DNA from: Lacisediminimonas profundi
GTDB taxonomy: Bacteria; Pseudomonadota; Gammaproteobacteria; Burkholderiales; Burkholderiaceae_D
Direction of reading: 5' to 3'
Length of the DNA stretch: 64,000 nt
Assembly: GCF_008831265.1 (NCBI RefSeq)
Contig: NZ_VTTH01000002.1
Location: 744,001 to 808,000, forward strand
The translations under genes and the position numbers were made by a program. Within the stretch, counting starts at the first letter, position 1, and every line of letters starts with the position of its first letter. Shown here one piece after another: positions 53,953-62,708 of this stretch. The notes beneath the pieces were generated by a model. It saw only the letters and a program-made list of their open reading frames with translations. It did no database searches and was not told where the DNA came from.

Positions 53953-54552
53953 ATGAAGAAGGCCTTTGTATTTTCCTCAGCCACTTTCGGAAAGTGGAAG
54001 CAAAAAGCCCGCGCCTTGAAGCGCGCCGGCCCTCTGTCACATCATGAAGCCCTTGAACAGGTCGCGACGGCGAACGGCTTCGATAACTGGCATCAAGTCG
54101 TCAATCAAGCGAAACTCAACGAACTTAGCGAAGCGGCCTGTCGCTCAGGGTTGGTCGTTGCTTACGATATCAAAGACGCCCTTGACAACTGGAAGGAACA
54201 CGAGAGTTTCGTGGCGGACGAGCGCGCATTTGCATTCTGTGATGCCGATCTATTCGCCTGGTACAAGCGAAACGAGGACGAGGAAGAGAACTTGGCGGCC
54301 GGGTATCGCCCAGCTGATGAAGCAGAGTATAGGAATGAGTACGAAGAATGGACGATGAATGTCTACTTTTTTCGTTACTGCGGCAGCATTCCGGCTACCC
54401 CTAGGGCGGTCCTACCTTTACTTGACGAACGGTGTTTTTTTGCCCCGATGTTCTTTTGGCATGCAGGCAAGTTCATCGAGCCCTTCCGCGATCTGGCTAT
54501 TGATGGCACGTTAGATATGTCAGGGAACACCAAATTGAATAGCGCAGATTGA
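53953..54552 (+). CDS. Unknown acidic island protein
   Basis: A 199-residue protein. The ATG at 53953 follows GGAG at 6 bases and is preferred to the ATG at 53941. The N-terminal 50 residues (KARALKRAGPLSHHEALEQV, ANGFDNWHQVV) resemble a small helical module seen at the start of several plasmid and island proteins of unknown role. The middle is strongly acidic (KRNEDEEENLAAG). No enzyme motif, signal peptide or membrane segment. Possible cargo or accessory gene of the island. Confidence 0.7.
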   Translation: MKKAFVFSSATFGKWKQKARALKRAGPLSHHEALEQVATANGFDNWHQVVNQAKLNELSEAACRSGLVVAYDIKDALDNWKEHESFVADERAFAFCDADLFAWYKRNEDEEENLAAGYRPADEAEYRNEYEEWTMNVYFFRYCGSIPATPRAVLPLLDERCFFAPMFFWHAGKFIEPFRDLAIDGTLDMSGNTKLNSAD

Positions 54553-54568
54553 ATCCATAGCGCAAAGT

Positions 54569-54595
54569 AAAAAGGCCTCCATTGATGGAGGCCTT
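54569..54595 (-). terminator. Terminator of tRNA-Ser supplied by the island
   Basis: Perfect 9-bp stem AAGGCCTCC/GGAGGCCTT with a 6-base loop (54572-54595), followed on the minus strand by five T residues. It stands 9 bases after the tRNA CCA end. It may also stop transcription of the plus-strand gene ending at 54552. Confidence 0.8.
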
Positions 54596-54604
54596 ATAAA
54601 ATTT

Positions 54605-54650
54605 TGGCGGAGAGACGGGGATTCGAACCCCGGATAGGCTATGAACCTAT
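54605..54650 (-). repeat. Right attachment copy within tRNA-Ser
   Basis: The 46 bases of the intact tRNA that match 49887-49932 exactly. They cover CCA, acceptor 3' strand, T-arm, variable arm and the beginning of the anticodon stem 3' side. Recombination here restores a working tRNA. Confidence 0.92.
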
Positions 54651-54695
54651 ACACGCTTTCCAGGCGTGCGACTTCAACCACTCATCCATCTCTCC
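54605..54695 (-). tRNA. serT-GGA: tRNA-Ser(GGA)
   Basis: A 91-base class II tRNA on the minus strand: acceptor GGAGAGA/TCTCTCC, anticodon loop CTGGAAA with GGA, long variable arm, T-loop GGTTCGAATC and an encoded CCA. Its 3' part is the island attachment site. Confidence 0.95.
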
Positions 54696-54738
54696 GGATT
54701 TCCGTGCTGCGAAGTATTGCTGCAGAACGAAGCCGCGA

Positions 54739-54744
54739 ATTATA
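54739..54744 (-). promoter_or_regulatory. -10 box of tRNA-Ser
   Basis: A consensus TATAAT on the minus strand, 44 bases upstream of the tRNA 5' end. No good -35 match at the right spacing. Confidence 0.45.
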
Positions 54745-54807
54745 GCAAAGAATCCTTTGCCTGCGTCCTGTTTTGCCATCCCGCATGATGCTGCGGACCA
54801 TGAAGCG

Positions 54808-54842
54808 CAAAAAAAGCCGCCGCTAATACCACAGCGGCGGCT
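54808..54842 (-). terminator. Terminator of acs
   Basis: Perfect 10-bp stem AGCCGCCGCT/AGCGGCGGCT with 8-base loop (54815-54842), followed on the minus strand by a run of T residues. It begins 28 bases after the acs stop. Confidence 0.88.
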
Positions 54843-54870
54843 ACGTCTCCTCCGTCTTCTGCGGAATTTG

Positions 54871-56853
54871 TTACTGGGCCTGCTTCAACTGGTCCAGGAT
54901 GGCCGGATTTTCCAGCGTCGAGACGTCTTGCGTGATGTCTTCGCCCTTGGCCAGTACGCGCAGCAGGCGGCGCATGATCTTGCCGGAGCGGGTCTTGGGA
55001 AGGTTGTCGCCGAAGCGGATTTCCTTCGGCTTGGCGATCGGGCCGATCTCCTTGCCTACCCAGTCGCGCAAGTCCCTGGCGATCTGCTTCGCTTCTTCGC
55101 CAGTGGGGCGCGAGCGCTTGAGCACGACAAAGGCGCAGATGGCCTCGCCAGTCGTGTCGTCCGGACGTCCGACCACGGCGGCTTCCGCCACCAGCGGATT
55201 GGCCACCAGCGCCGATTCGATTTCCATCGTGCCCAAACGGTGTCCGGAGACGTTCAGCACATCGTCGATACGACCGGTGATGGTGAAGTAGCCGGTGTCC
55301 TTGTTGCGCACCGAGCCGTCGCCGGCCAGGTAGAGCGTGCCGCCGAGTTCTGGCGGGAAGTAGCTCTTCTTGAAGCGCTCGGGGTCGTTCCAGATGGTGC
55401 GGATCATCGAGGGCCACGGACGCTTGACGACCAGGATGCCGCCCTGCCCGTTCGGCAGGTCATGCCCGGTTTCGTCGACGATGGCGGCCATGATGCCGGG
55501 CAGCGGCAGCGTGCACGAACCAGGCACCAGCGGCGTGGCGCCGGGCAGCGGCGTGATCATGTGGCCGCCGGTCTCGGTCTGCCAGAAGGTGTCGACGATC
55601 GGACAGCGTTCGCCACCCACATTGCGGTAGTACCACATCCAGGCTTCCGGATTGATCGGCTCGCCAACCGAGCCCAGCAGGCGCAGGCTGGACAGGTCGT
55701 ATTTCGACGGATGCGTGGCGGGGTCGGCGTCGGCTGCCTTGATGAGCGAGCGGATTGCCGTCGGCGCTGTGTAGAAAATGGTCGCCTTGTGCTTCTGGAT
55801 CATGTCCCAGAAACGGCCGGCATTCGGATAAGTCGGGATGCCTTCGAACACGATCTGCGTGCCACCCACCGCCAGCGGGCCGTAGGCGACATAGCTGTGG
55901 CCGGTAACCCAGCCGATGTCGGCAGTGCACCAGAACACGTCGGTGGGCTTGATGTCGAAGGTCCACTTCATGGTCAGCGCGGCCCACAGCAGGTAGCCGC
56001 CGGATGCGTGCTGCACGCCTTTGGGCTTGCCGGTCGAACCCGATGTGTAGAGGATGAACAGCGGATGCTCGGCGTCCACCCATTCCGGTTCGCATGTGTC
56101 CGGCTGGCCGGCGACGACATCGCTCATGGTGCGGTCGCGGCCCGGCACCATCTTGACCTGTGCGTGGGTGCGCTGGTAGACGACGACGTTCTTCACGCCT
56201 TCGCAGCCGCCCATTTCCAGCGCCTCGTCGACGATGGCTTTCAGCGGCAGGTGCTTGCCGCCGCGGCTCTGTTCATCGGCGGTCACCACGGCCACCGCGC
56301 CAGCGTCGATGATGCGTTCCTGCAGCGACTTGGCGGAAAAGCCGCCGAACACCACCGAGTGGGTGGCGCCGATGCGGGCGCAGGCCTGCATCGCGACCAC
56401 GCCTTCGACCGTCATCGGCATGTAGATGACGACCCGGTCGCCGCGCTTGATGCCCATGGATTTCAGGGCATTGGCGAACTGGCATACCTTCTGGTGCAGC
56501 TGGCGATAGGTAACGTTGGTGGAGCCGCCATCATCAGCTTCGAAAATTATCGCGACCTTGTCGGCATTGCCATTTTGCAGGTTGCGGTCGAGGCAGTTGT
56601 ACGACACGTTGAGCTGGCCGTCTTCGAACCAGCGGTAGAACGGCGCGTCGCTCTCGTTGAGAGTCTTGGTGAAAGGCTTGTGCCATTCCAGCGTCTCGCG
56701 CGCCAGCTTGGCCCAGAAGCCTTCGTAGTCGCGCTCGGCTTCGGCGCACATCGCCTGGTAGGTTTCCATGCCGGAAATGTTGGCGTTGCGGACAAATTCA
56801 GCCGGCGGCTGGAATACCCTGCTTTCCTGTTTGAGTGCTTCGAAATCAGCCAT
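54871..56853 (-). CDS. acs: Acetyl-CoA synthetase
   Basis: A full-length 660-residue Acs: [20 protein letters not shown] (P-loop), [20 protein letters not shown], the ISGHRLGT-type hinge ([16 protein letters not shown]) and the C-terminal acetylation Lys in [12 protein letters not shown]. It makes acetyl-CoA from acetate with ATP. Single gene, facing away from the YqhA-like gene. Confidence 0.95.
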   Translation of the reverse strand: MADFEALKQESRVFQPPAEFVRNANISGMETYQAMCAEAERDYEGFWAKLARETLEWHKPFTKTLNESDAPFYRWFEDGQLNVSYNCLDRNLQNGNADKVAIIFEADDGGSTNVTYRQLHQKVCQFANALKSMGIKRGDRVVIYMPMTVEGVVAMQACARIGATHSVVFGGFSAKSLQERIIDAGAVAVVTADEQSRGGKHLPLKAIVDEALEMGGCEGVKNVVVYQRTHAQVKMVPGRDRTMSDVVAGQPDTCEPEWVDAEHPLFILYTSGSTGKPKGVQHASGGYLLWAALTMKWTFDIKPTDVFWCTADIGWVTGHSYVAYGPLAVGGTQIVFEGIPTYPNAGRFWDMIQKHKATIFYTAPTAIRSLIKAADADPATHPSKYDLSSLRLLGSVGEPINPEAWMWYYRNVGGERCPIVDTFWQTETGGHMITPLPGATPLVPGSCTLPLPGIMAAIVDETGHDLPNGQGGILVVKRPWPSMIRTIWNDPERFKKSYFPPELGGTLYLAGDGSVRNKDTGYFTITGRIDDVLNVSGHRLGTMEIESALVANPLVAEAAVVGRPDDTTGEAICAFVVLKRSRPTGEEAKQIARDLRDWVGKEIGPIAKPKEIRFGDNLPKTRSGKIMRRLLRVLAKGEDITQDVSTLENPAILDQLKQAQ

Positions 56854-57103
56854 GATGCGCGTCTCCCCTGCTGTATTGAGTTTGCCGGGACAATAAACAG
56901 GCCGGCTTACTCTGTCCTTACATTATCAATTCGACAAGCTGCATGAGTCCTGCTGCAGGCTTGCACTTTGTATATCGTTCGCCGCCGTTGGCCGGATTGA
57001 TATTTCTCATCCGCCATGCAGAGCAGCAAACCCCGATGCCTGAAGCAAAGACAGTGCGCCGGCGTGTAAAATGTGCGCCAGTTCCACTTGGGTCTGCTCA
57101 TAC

Positions 57104-57724
57104 ATGAAAAATCCGCTGTCGCCTCCCGATCCTACCCGTCCGATCCGTCCGCTGCCAAACTTCATCTTCATGTCGCGCTGGCTACAGTTGCCACTGTACC
57201 TCGGACTGATACTGGCGCAAGGCGTGTATGTCTTCCACTTCTGGGTCGAACTCGTGGACCTGATTGGCGCCGCGATGGGCAACCAGGCTGCGCTGCAGCA
57301 TGTGCTGGATGCGGTCTCGATCGCGGGCACGGTCAGGCCCACCAAGCTGACCGAAAGCACGATCATGCTGGTGGTGCTGGGACTGATCGACGTGGTGATG
57401 ATCTCCAACCTGCTGATCATGGTCATCGTCGGCGGCTACGAAACCTTCGTCTCGCGCATGAACCTGGAAAGCCACCCGGACCAGCCTGAATGGCTGTCGC
57501 ATGTGAACGCCTCGGTGCTGAAGGTGAAGCTGGCAACCGCAATCATCGGCATCTCGTCGATCCATCTGCTGAAGACCTTCATCAACGCCTCGTCCTACGA
57601 TGCCAAGACCTTGCTGGCGCAGACCGGCATCCACATCACTTTCCTGATCTCGGCGCTGGCCATCGCTGCCTGCGACCGCCTGATGGCACCCGCGAACCAC
57701 ACCAACACCAACGAATCCCACTGA
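57104..57724 (+). CDS. YqhA-like membrane protein (UPF0114)
   Basis: A 206-residue protein with three to four hydrophobic segments: LPLYLGLILAQGVYVFHFWV, TIMLVVLGLIDVVMISNLLI and ITFLISALAIAACD. The GGYETFVSRMNLESHPDQPE signature follows the second. Start at ATG 57104. Role unknown. It is 13 bases upstream of the fumarase gene and likely cotranscribed. Confidence 0.87.
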   Translation: MKNPLSPPDPTRPIRPLPNFIFMSRWLQLPLYLGLILAQGVYVFHFWVELVDLIGAAMGNQAALQHVLDAVSIAGTVRPTKLTESTIMLVVLGLIDVVMISNLLIMVIVGGYETFVSRMNLESHPDQPEWLSHVNASVLKVKLATAIIGISSIHLLKTFINASSYDAKTLLAQTGIHITFLISALAIAACDRLMAPANHTNTNESH

Positions 57725-57737
57725 AGCAAAATTCATC

Positions 57738-59279
57738 ATGACAACCATCATCAAGCAGGAAGACCTGATCGAATCCGTCGCCGCCGCGTTGCAGTACATC
57801 AGCTACTACCACCCGGCCGATTACATCCAGCACCTGGCACGCGCCTATGAGAGCGAGCAAAGCCCGGCAGCAAAGGACGCGATCGCGCAGATCCTGACCA
57901 ACTCCCGCATGTGCGCCGAGGGCCGCCGCCCGATCTGCCAGGACACCGGCATCGTCAACGTGTTCCTGAAGATCGGCATGGATGTGCGCTTCGAAGGCTT
58001 TTCCGGTTCGATCACGGATGCCGTGAACGAAGGCGTGCGCCGCGGCTACAACAATCCCGACAACGTGCTGCGCGCATCGGTGGTTGCCGACCCGCAGTTC
58101 GATCGCAAGAACACCAAGGACAATACCCCGGCCGTGGTGCATATGGAAGTCGTGCCCGGCAATACCGTCGACGTCCAAGTCGCGGCCAAGGGCGGCGGTT
58201 CCGAGAACAAGTCGAAATTCGTGATGCTCAATCCTTCCGATTCGCTGGTGGACTGGGTGCTGAAGACCGTGCCGACCATGGGCGCCGGCTGGTGCCCGCC
58301 CGGCATGCTGGGCATCGGCATCGGCGGCACCGCCGAGAAGGCCATGCTGATGGCCAAGCAATCGTTGATGGAAGACATCGACATGTATGAGCTGCTCAAG
58401 CGCGGTCCGCAGAACAAGACGGAAGAACTGCGCATCGAGCTGTACCAGAAGGTCAATGCGCTGGGCATCGGCGCGCAGGGCCTGGGCGGCCTGGCCACGG
58501 TGCTGGACGTCAAGATCAACATGTACCCGACGCATGCCGCATCCAAGCCGGTCGCGATGATCCCCAATTGCGCCGCCACCCGCCATGGCCACTTCGTGCT
58601 GGATGGTTCCGGCCCCGCCTACATGGAGCCGCCGTCGCTGTCCGACTGGCCGGACGTGCAGTGGATGCCGGACACCGAAAAGTCGCGTCGCGTCGACCTC
58701 GACCGCCTGACCAGGGAAGAAGTCGCATCGTGGACGCCCGGCCAGACGCTGCTGCTGAACGGCAAGATGCTGACCGGCCGCGATGCCGCCCACAAGCGCA
58801 TCCAGGAAATGCTGTCGCGCGGCGAAAAATTGCCGGTCGATTTCACCAACCGCGTGATCTACTACGTGGGACCGGTCGACCCGGTGCGCGACGAAGCCGT
58901 CGGCCCGGCAGGCCCGACCACGGCGACCCGCATGGACAAGTTCACCGACATGATGCTGGAACAGACCGGCCTGATCTCGATGATCGGCAAGGCCGAGCGC
59001 GGCCCGGTGGCGATCGAATCGATCAGGAAGCACAAGTCGGCCTACCTGATGGCAGTCGGCGGCGCCGCTTACCTGGTGTCGAAGGCCATCAAGAATGCCA
59101 AGGTAGTGGGCTTTGCCGATCTCGGCATGGAAGCGATCTACGAGTTCGATGTGAAGGACATGCCGGTCACGGTCGCGGTCGACTCCAACGGCATTTCGGT
59201 GCACAACACCGGTCCGAAAGAGTGGCAGGAGCGCATCGCCACTGGCAGCATCGGCAAGATTCCGGTCACCGTTGCCTGA
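57738..59279 (+). CDS. fumA: Class I fumarate hydratase (iron-sulfur)
   Basis: A 513-residue class I fumarase with the [4Fe-4S] Cys regions RPICQDTGIVNVFLKIG and IPNCAATRHGHFVLDG, and the C-terminal beta domain (PVDPVRDEAVGPAGPTTATR, MIGKAERGPV). It interconverts fumarate and malate in the citric acid cycle. Could also serve the fumarate made from the pyridine and aromatic pathways. Confidence 0.93.
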   Translation: MTTIIKQEDLIESVAAALQYISYYHPADYIQHLARAYESEQSPAAKDAIAQILTNSRMCAEGRRPICQDTGIVNVFLKIGMDVRFEGFSGSITDAVNEGVRRGYNNPDNVLRASVVADPQFDRKNTKDNTPAVVHMEVVPGNTVDVQVAAKGGGSENKSKFVMLNPSDSLVDWVLKTVPTMGAGWCPPGMLGIGIGGTAEKAMLMAKQSLMEDIDMYELLKRGPQNKTEELRIELYQKVNALGIGAQGLGGLATVLDVKINMYPTHAASKPVAMIPNCAATRHGHFVLDGSGPAYMEPPSLSDWPDVQWMPDTEKSRRVDLDRLTREEVASWTPGQTLLLNGKMLTGRDAAHKRIQEMLSRGEKLPVDFTNRVIYYVGPVDPVRDEAVGPAGPTTATRMDKFTDMMLEQTGLISMIGKAERGPVAIESIRKHKSAYLMAVGGAAYLVSKAIKNAKVVGFADLGMEAIYEFDVKDMPVTVAVDSNGISVHNTGPKEWQERIATGSIGKIPVTVA

Positions 59280-59319
59280 CATTTCCCGACCTTGGCCGAC
59301 CTTGTCCGAATCTTTGCAC

Positions 59320-60189
59320 ATGACTGAAACGACGCCGACCGGAGCCAACGCGCCGGTCGGCGTTTTCGATTCCGGCGTCGGCGGATTGTCGGTGCTGCGG
59401 CCGATCCGCGCGCTGCTGCCGCATGAGGACTTGCTGTATTTCGCCGATTCCGCCCATGCGCCCTACGGCGGCAAGTCGGAAGCCGAGGTCGCGGCGCGGG
59501 CGCAGGCAATCGCCGCCTTCCTGCTAGAGCAAGGCGTGAAGGCCATGGTGGTCGCCTGCAACACGGCAACGGCCGTGGCGATCGATGCGATACGAAAGCG
59601 CTACCCTTCGCTGCCGGTAGTCGGCGTCGAGCCCGGCCTCAAGCCTGGCGCGGCAGCAACGCGCTGCGGCAAGGTAGGCGTGCTGGCGACGGAGGGCACG
59701 CTGGCCAGCCAGCGCTTCCAGGCACTGCGCGACCAGATCGCCGCCGCCACCGGTGCGCAATTCCTGGCCATGCCCTGCCCCGGGCTGGCCGACCAGATAG
59801 AAAAAGGTGAATTGCGCTCGGCCGCCACTGCCGCTCTGGTGGCGCGTTTCGTCACGCCGCTGATCCGCGATGGCGCCGATACGCTGGTGCTGGGCTGCAC
59901 GCACTACCCCTTCATCCTGCCGCTGATCGAAGAATCTGCGCTTGCGGCAGCGGATGGAAAGGACATTACGGTAATCGATACCGGCACGGCCGTGGCACGT
60001 CAGCTGCAGCGCCTGCTGGAACAGCGCGCCTTGCTCAATGCGCAGACTGCGCCGAGCGCGCTGGCCGCCTTCACGACAGGCAATTCGGCGTCGCTTTCAC
60101 GTGCATGCGAGCGGTTGCTGCAACTTTCTCCGCCTGTTATGAAAGTAGACGCTCAAGAGAATTGCCAGCCCGAAGCGAAGTTTGTATAA
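59320..60189 (+). CDS. murI: Glutamate racemase
   Basis: A 289-residue MurI: GVFDSGVGGLSVLRPIR at the start, catalytic cysteines in VVACNTATAVA and VLGCTHYPFIL, and LPHEDLLYFADSAHAPYGGK. It makes D-glutamate for peptidoglycan. The start is ATG 59320. The tRNA-His promoter overlaps its 3' end. Confidence 0.92.
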   Translation: MTETTPTGANAPVGVFDSGVGGLSVLRPIRALLPHEDLLYFADSAHAPYGGKSEAEVAARAQAIAAFLLEQGVKAMVVACNTATAVAIDAIRKRYPSLPVVGVEPGLKPGAAATRCGKVGVLATEGTLASQRFQALRDQIAAATGAQFLAMPCPGLADQIEKGELRSAATAALVARFVTPLIRDGADTLVLGCTHYPFILPLIEESALAAADGKDITVIDTGTAVARQLQRLLEQRALLNAQTAPSALAAFTTGNSASLSRACERLLQLSPPVMKVDAQENCQPEAKFV

Positions 60190-60190
60190 T
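60162..60190 (+). promoter_or_regulatory. Promoter of tRNA-His
   Basis: TTGCCA (60162-60167) and TATAAT (60185-60190) separated by exactly 17 bases, 42 bases before the tRNA. The promoter lies over the murI stop codon. Confidence 0.82.
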
Positions 60191-60231
60191 AATCGTCTTT
60201 CCTGCTTCAAAAGAGCGGGCGAAGTTCAACG

Positions 60232-60307
60232 GTGGCCGTAGCTCAGTTGGTAGAGTCCAGGATTGTGATTCCTGTTGTCGTGGGTTCGAGCCCCATCGGC
60301 CACCCCA
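60232..60307 (+). tRNA. hisT-GTG: tRNA-His(GTG)
   Basis: A 76-base tRNA: GTGGCCG acceptor, D-arm AGCTCAGTTGGTAGAG, anticodon loop TTGTGAT with GTG, T-loop GGTTCGAGC, and an encoded CCA. Confidence 0.95.
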
Positions 60308-60320
60308 CCGGATTCAAAGC

Positions 60321-60356
60321 AAAAAGCCCAGTCGTCAGGCTGGGCTTTTTGTTTTT
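60321..60356 (+). terminator. Terminator of tRNA-His
   Basis: AAAAAGCCCAG pairs with CTGGGCTTTTT around an 8-base loop, followed by GTTTTT. Confidence 0.88.
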
Positions 60357-60362
60357 CGCTGT

Positions 60363-60388
60363 TGTTAATTGACCCTGTTAATTGACCC
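60363..60388 (+). repeat. Two 13-bp direct repeats between tRNA genes
   Basis: TGTTAATTGACCC occurs twice in a row. Each copy contains a TTGACC that could act as a -35 element for the following tRNA-Thr, but I see no -10 at the right distance. Confidence 0.7.
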
Positions 60389-60471
60389 TGTCATGTGAGC
60401 CTGTCGCTCGGCCGCATAAGTAATGTGCAAGCACTGTGCACCCCGTCCTGGGGCATGGTGAGTTTCAGATG

Positions 60472-60546
60472 GCCCATGTAGCTCAGTGGCAGAGCACTCC
60501 CTTGGTAAGGGAGAGGTCGGCAGTTCAATCCTGCCCATGGGCACCA
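60472..60546 (+). tRNA. thrT-GGT: tRNA-Thr(GGT)
   Basis: A 75-base tRNA: GCCCATG acceptor, D-arm AGCTCAGTGGCAGAGC, anticodon loop CTTGGTAA with GGT, T-loop AGTTCAATC, encoded CCA. The 3' end can also pair with the sequence just after it (GCACCAACG with CGTTGGTGC, 60541-60567), which might affect processing. Confidence 0.95.
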
Positions 60547-60663
60547 ACGCTTTCTCACCGTTGGTGCGTCCCTTCCTGGTGACGGCTGCTGCCGCCAACT
60601 CCTTCCCGATCCGATAGCACGAATCTTCATCCAGACTCGCCGTTCGCGCGCGCAGGCTTCGCC

Positions 60664-60775
60664 TTCCCGCAGTTTTCCCTTCCCGCAGTTTTCCCTTCCC
60701 GCAGTTTTCCCTTCCCGCAGTTTTCCCTTCCCGTAGTTTTCCCTTCCCGTAGTTTTCCCTCCCGCAGTTTTTCCC
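60664..60775. repeat. Seven-copy 16-bp tandem repeat
   Basis: The unit TTCCCGCAGTTTTCCC starts at 60664, 60680, 60696 and 60712; two copies with CGTAG instead of CGCAG start at 60728 and 60744; a last variant starts at 60760. There is no spacer, so it is not a CRISPR. It lies between tRNA-Thr and the phosphonate regulator, in a stretch with no gene (60547-60867). Confidence 0.95.
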
Positions 60776-60867
60776 TCCCTGTAACGCTTCCGTAATTTGT
60801 CCGTCACGAAAGCGACAACACGGCCCCCTAGACTGCAAGCTCCTTAGATATCTAGACGTCCACATAC

Positions 60868-61596
60868 ATGAGCTTGTATGCAGTCTCACGCGAAAGCGGC
60901 GAATCTCTCTACGCCCAGATCGCCCGCCAGCTGGAGCAGGAAATTTCCGCACGCCATGCGCCAGGCGAAGGACTTCCGTCGGAAGCCGATCTCGCGATGC
61001 GCTTCGGCGTGAATCGCCACACATTGCGGCGGGCTGTCGATCAACTGGTCGATGCGGGGATCCTGGAGCGGCGGCACGGACGCGGCGTTTTCGTCACCGA
61101 CACCCTCCTTGATTACCCGGTCGGCGCACGCACGCGCTTCACCGAGGCGCTTAGCGCCCAGGGATTTCCGGCCGACAGCCGGATCCTGCGCAACCAGATC
61201 GTGCCTGCCAACGAACGTGTGGCGCAACGACTCGCCCTTGACCCGGCCGCCCCGGTGCTCTGGCTGGAGACGCTGAGGACGGTCGACGAACGCCCCTTCT
61301 GCATCATTTCCCATTTCATTTCTGCCGTGCGCTTCCCCGAGGTGAGCGACCAGTATCGCGGCGGCTCGCTGCACCAGTTTCTCGCCTCGACCTACGGCTG
61401 CGTACTGCGGCGCACCGAAAGCCTGGTCACGGCCGTGATGCCCCAGGGCGACGACGCCTACCTGCTGGGCATGCCGCAGAACAAACCCGTGCTGCGCGTC
61501 AAGAGCCTGAACGTGGACGAGCGCGATGCCCGGCCCGTCGAGTACGCGGTCACCCGCTTCCGTGGCGACCGTATCCAGTTGTGCATCAATCCCTGA
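60868..61596 (+). CDS. phnF: PhnF-like GntR/HutC-family regulator of phosphonate genes
   Basis: A 242-residue GntR protein of the HutC branch: winged helix about residues 10-75 (SLYAQIARQLEQEISARHAP, LAMRFGVNRHTLRRAVDQLV) and a UTRA ligand domain (PADSRILRNQIVPANERVAQ). The MRFGVNRHTLRRAVDQLV motif is typical of PhnF. It precedes phnD by 61 bases and should regulate phosphonate uptake and cleavage genes. Confidence 0.85.
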   Translation: MSLYAVSRESGESLYAQIARQLEQEISARHAPGEGLPSEADLAMRFGVNRHTLRRAVDQLVDAGILERRHGRGVFVTDTLLDYPVGARTRFTEALSAQGFPADSRILRNQIVPANERVAQRLALDPAAPVLWLETLRTVDERPFCIISHFISAVRFPEVSDQYRGGSLHQFLASTYGCVLRRTESLVTAVMPQGDDAYLLGMPQNKPVLRVKSLNVDERDARPVEYAVTRFRGDRIQLCINP

Positions 61597-61657
61597 CCAA
61601 TTCAGGCAATCCGCCTATCCGCCTCTCGATTCCTCATCAACCACAGGAGCCCTCCCG

Positions 61658-62605
61658 ATGAAACCCCTTTCCACTCTCCGCCGTAGCCTGTTGGCGCTTG
61701 GCCTGGCCGCGGCCGCACTCGCTCCGGCCGCCGTATTCGCCCAGGCTCAACACGACGGCAGCCGCAGCAAGCCGCTGCGGGTGGTGCTGATCCCGGCAGA
61801 TGGCGGCACCGAAGATGGCACCCGCAAAGACTTCCAGCCGATCTTTTCTGCCATCAGCCAGGCCACCGGACTGGTGTTTGACCTGAAGGTTGGCCAGAGC
61901 TATTCCGCGGTGGTCGAGGCGATGTGCAGCGGCGCTGCCGACATCGCCTGGTATGGTCCGGCTTCCTATCTGCAGGCTCGCGCCCGTGGTTGCGCCGAGT
62001 TGCTGGCGCTGGCCGTGCGCAATGGTGAGTCGGTCTACTACTCCGGCATTTTCGCGCGCACCGAGGCGAATGTTTCCAAGCTGAGCGAACTCAAGGGCAA
62101 GAAAATTGCCCTGGGCGACGTCAATTCGACATCAAGCTTCAACATACCGGTGGCAATGATGCTGCAGGCCGGATTGAATCCGGCGCGCGACCCTGCGGTC
62201 GTCAACATGGCGGGAAGCCACTCCAACGTGCTCAAGGCGCTCGCCGAGGGCCTGGTAGATGCAGGCGGCGCTTCCTTTGACTCCTTCGAAAAGGCCGTGA
62301 ACGCGAAAGCGATCGATCCGACCAAGGTCCGGGTGATCGCCAAGAGCTCGCCCATCCCTTATCCGCCGCTGGCCATGCATCCCCAATTGAGCGCGCCGAT
62401 CAAAGCCAAGCTGCGGGATGCCTTCAACAACGTTCACAAGCTGCCCGGCATCAGCAAGGAACAGATTCGCGGATATGGCGGCGGCAAGGTCGACGGCTAC
62501 ACCGCCAAGGTGAGCGAACAGGACATGGCCAACGCCGGAAAGATGTTCGACCTGGTCACCCACCAGGTGCGGGCAGACATCATGAAGAAGGCCAGTGGCC
62601 AGTAA
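61658..62605 (+). CDS. phnD: Phosphonate ABC transporter substrate-binding protein
   Basis: A 315-residue PhnD with a signal peptide ending AAVFAQAQ and the fold segments PLRVVLIPADGGTEDGTRKD, MCSGAADIAWYGPASYLQA and LGDVNSTSSFNIPVAMM. It binds phosphonates such as aminoethylphosphonate in the periplasm. AGGAG (61645-61649) sets the start. Confidence 0.92.
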   Translation: MKPLSTLRRSLLALGLAAAALAPAAVFAQAQHDGSRSKPLRVVLIPADGGTEDGTRKDFQPIFSAISQATGLVFDLKVGQSYSAVVEAMCSGAADIAWYGPASYLQARARGCAELLALAVRNGESVYYSGIFARTEANVSKLSELKGKKIALGDVNSTSSFNIPVAMMLQAGLNPARDPAVVNMAGSHSNVLKALAEGLVDAGGASFDSFEKAVNAKAIDPTKVRVIAKSSPIPYPPLAMHPQLSAPIKAKLRDAFNNVHKLPGISKEQIRGYGGGKVDGYTAKVSEQDMANAGKMFDLVTHQVRADIMKKASGQ

Positions 62606-62708
62606 GCACGATTAACCCCCGCCCCCCGACGAACCCCGGACCAAGCCGGGCAGGTCAGCGATACGCGCCGGGCCAACAGGTCCGGCGCAGATTCCCCAGG
62701 AGATATTG

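Larger units (their letters stand above)
49887..54650. mobile_element. tRNA-Ser-integrated genomic island carrying a CBASS operon
   Basis: The segment is bounded by perfect 46-bp direct repeats derived from tRNA-Ser(GGA); the intact tRNA is at the right edge. The DNA inside is visibly richer in A/T than both flanks and carries non-core genes: CD-NTase and S-4TM effector, an IS3 element, a truncated unknown gene and an unknown acidic protein. Each boundary has its own tRNA-type terminator, as expected when an element supplies a replacement 3' end. No integrase or recombinase gene is visible. Confidence 0.85.

Noticed and set aside
53661-54047. Plus-strand frame of 128 codons in the island
   Set aside because: It overlaps the better supported gene at 53953 in another frame, has no ribosome site and no recognisable composition.
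59320-60189. Candidate maleate isomerase to complete the pyridine pathway
   Set aside because: The motifs and context fit MurI glutamate racemase, and it is far from the operon beside core genes.
60664-60775. Possible CRISPR array
   Set aside because: The units abut each other with no unique spacers, and no cas genes are present. It is a simple tandem repeat.
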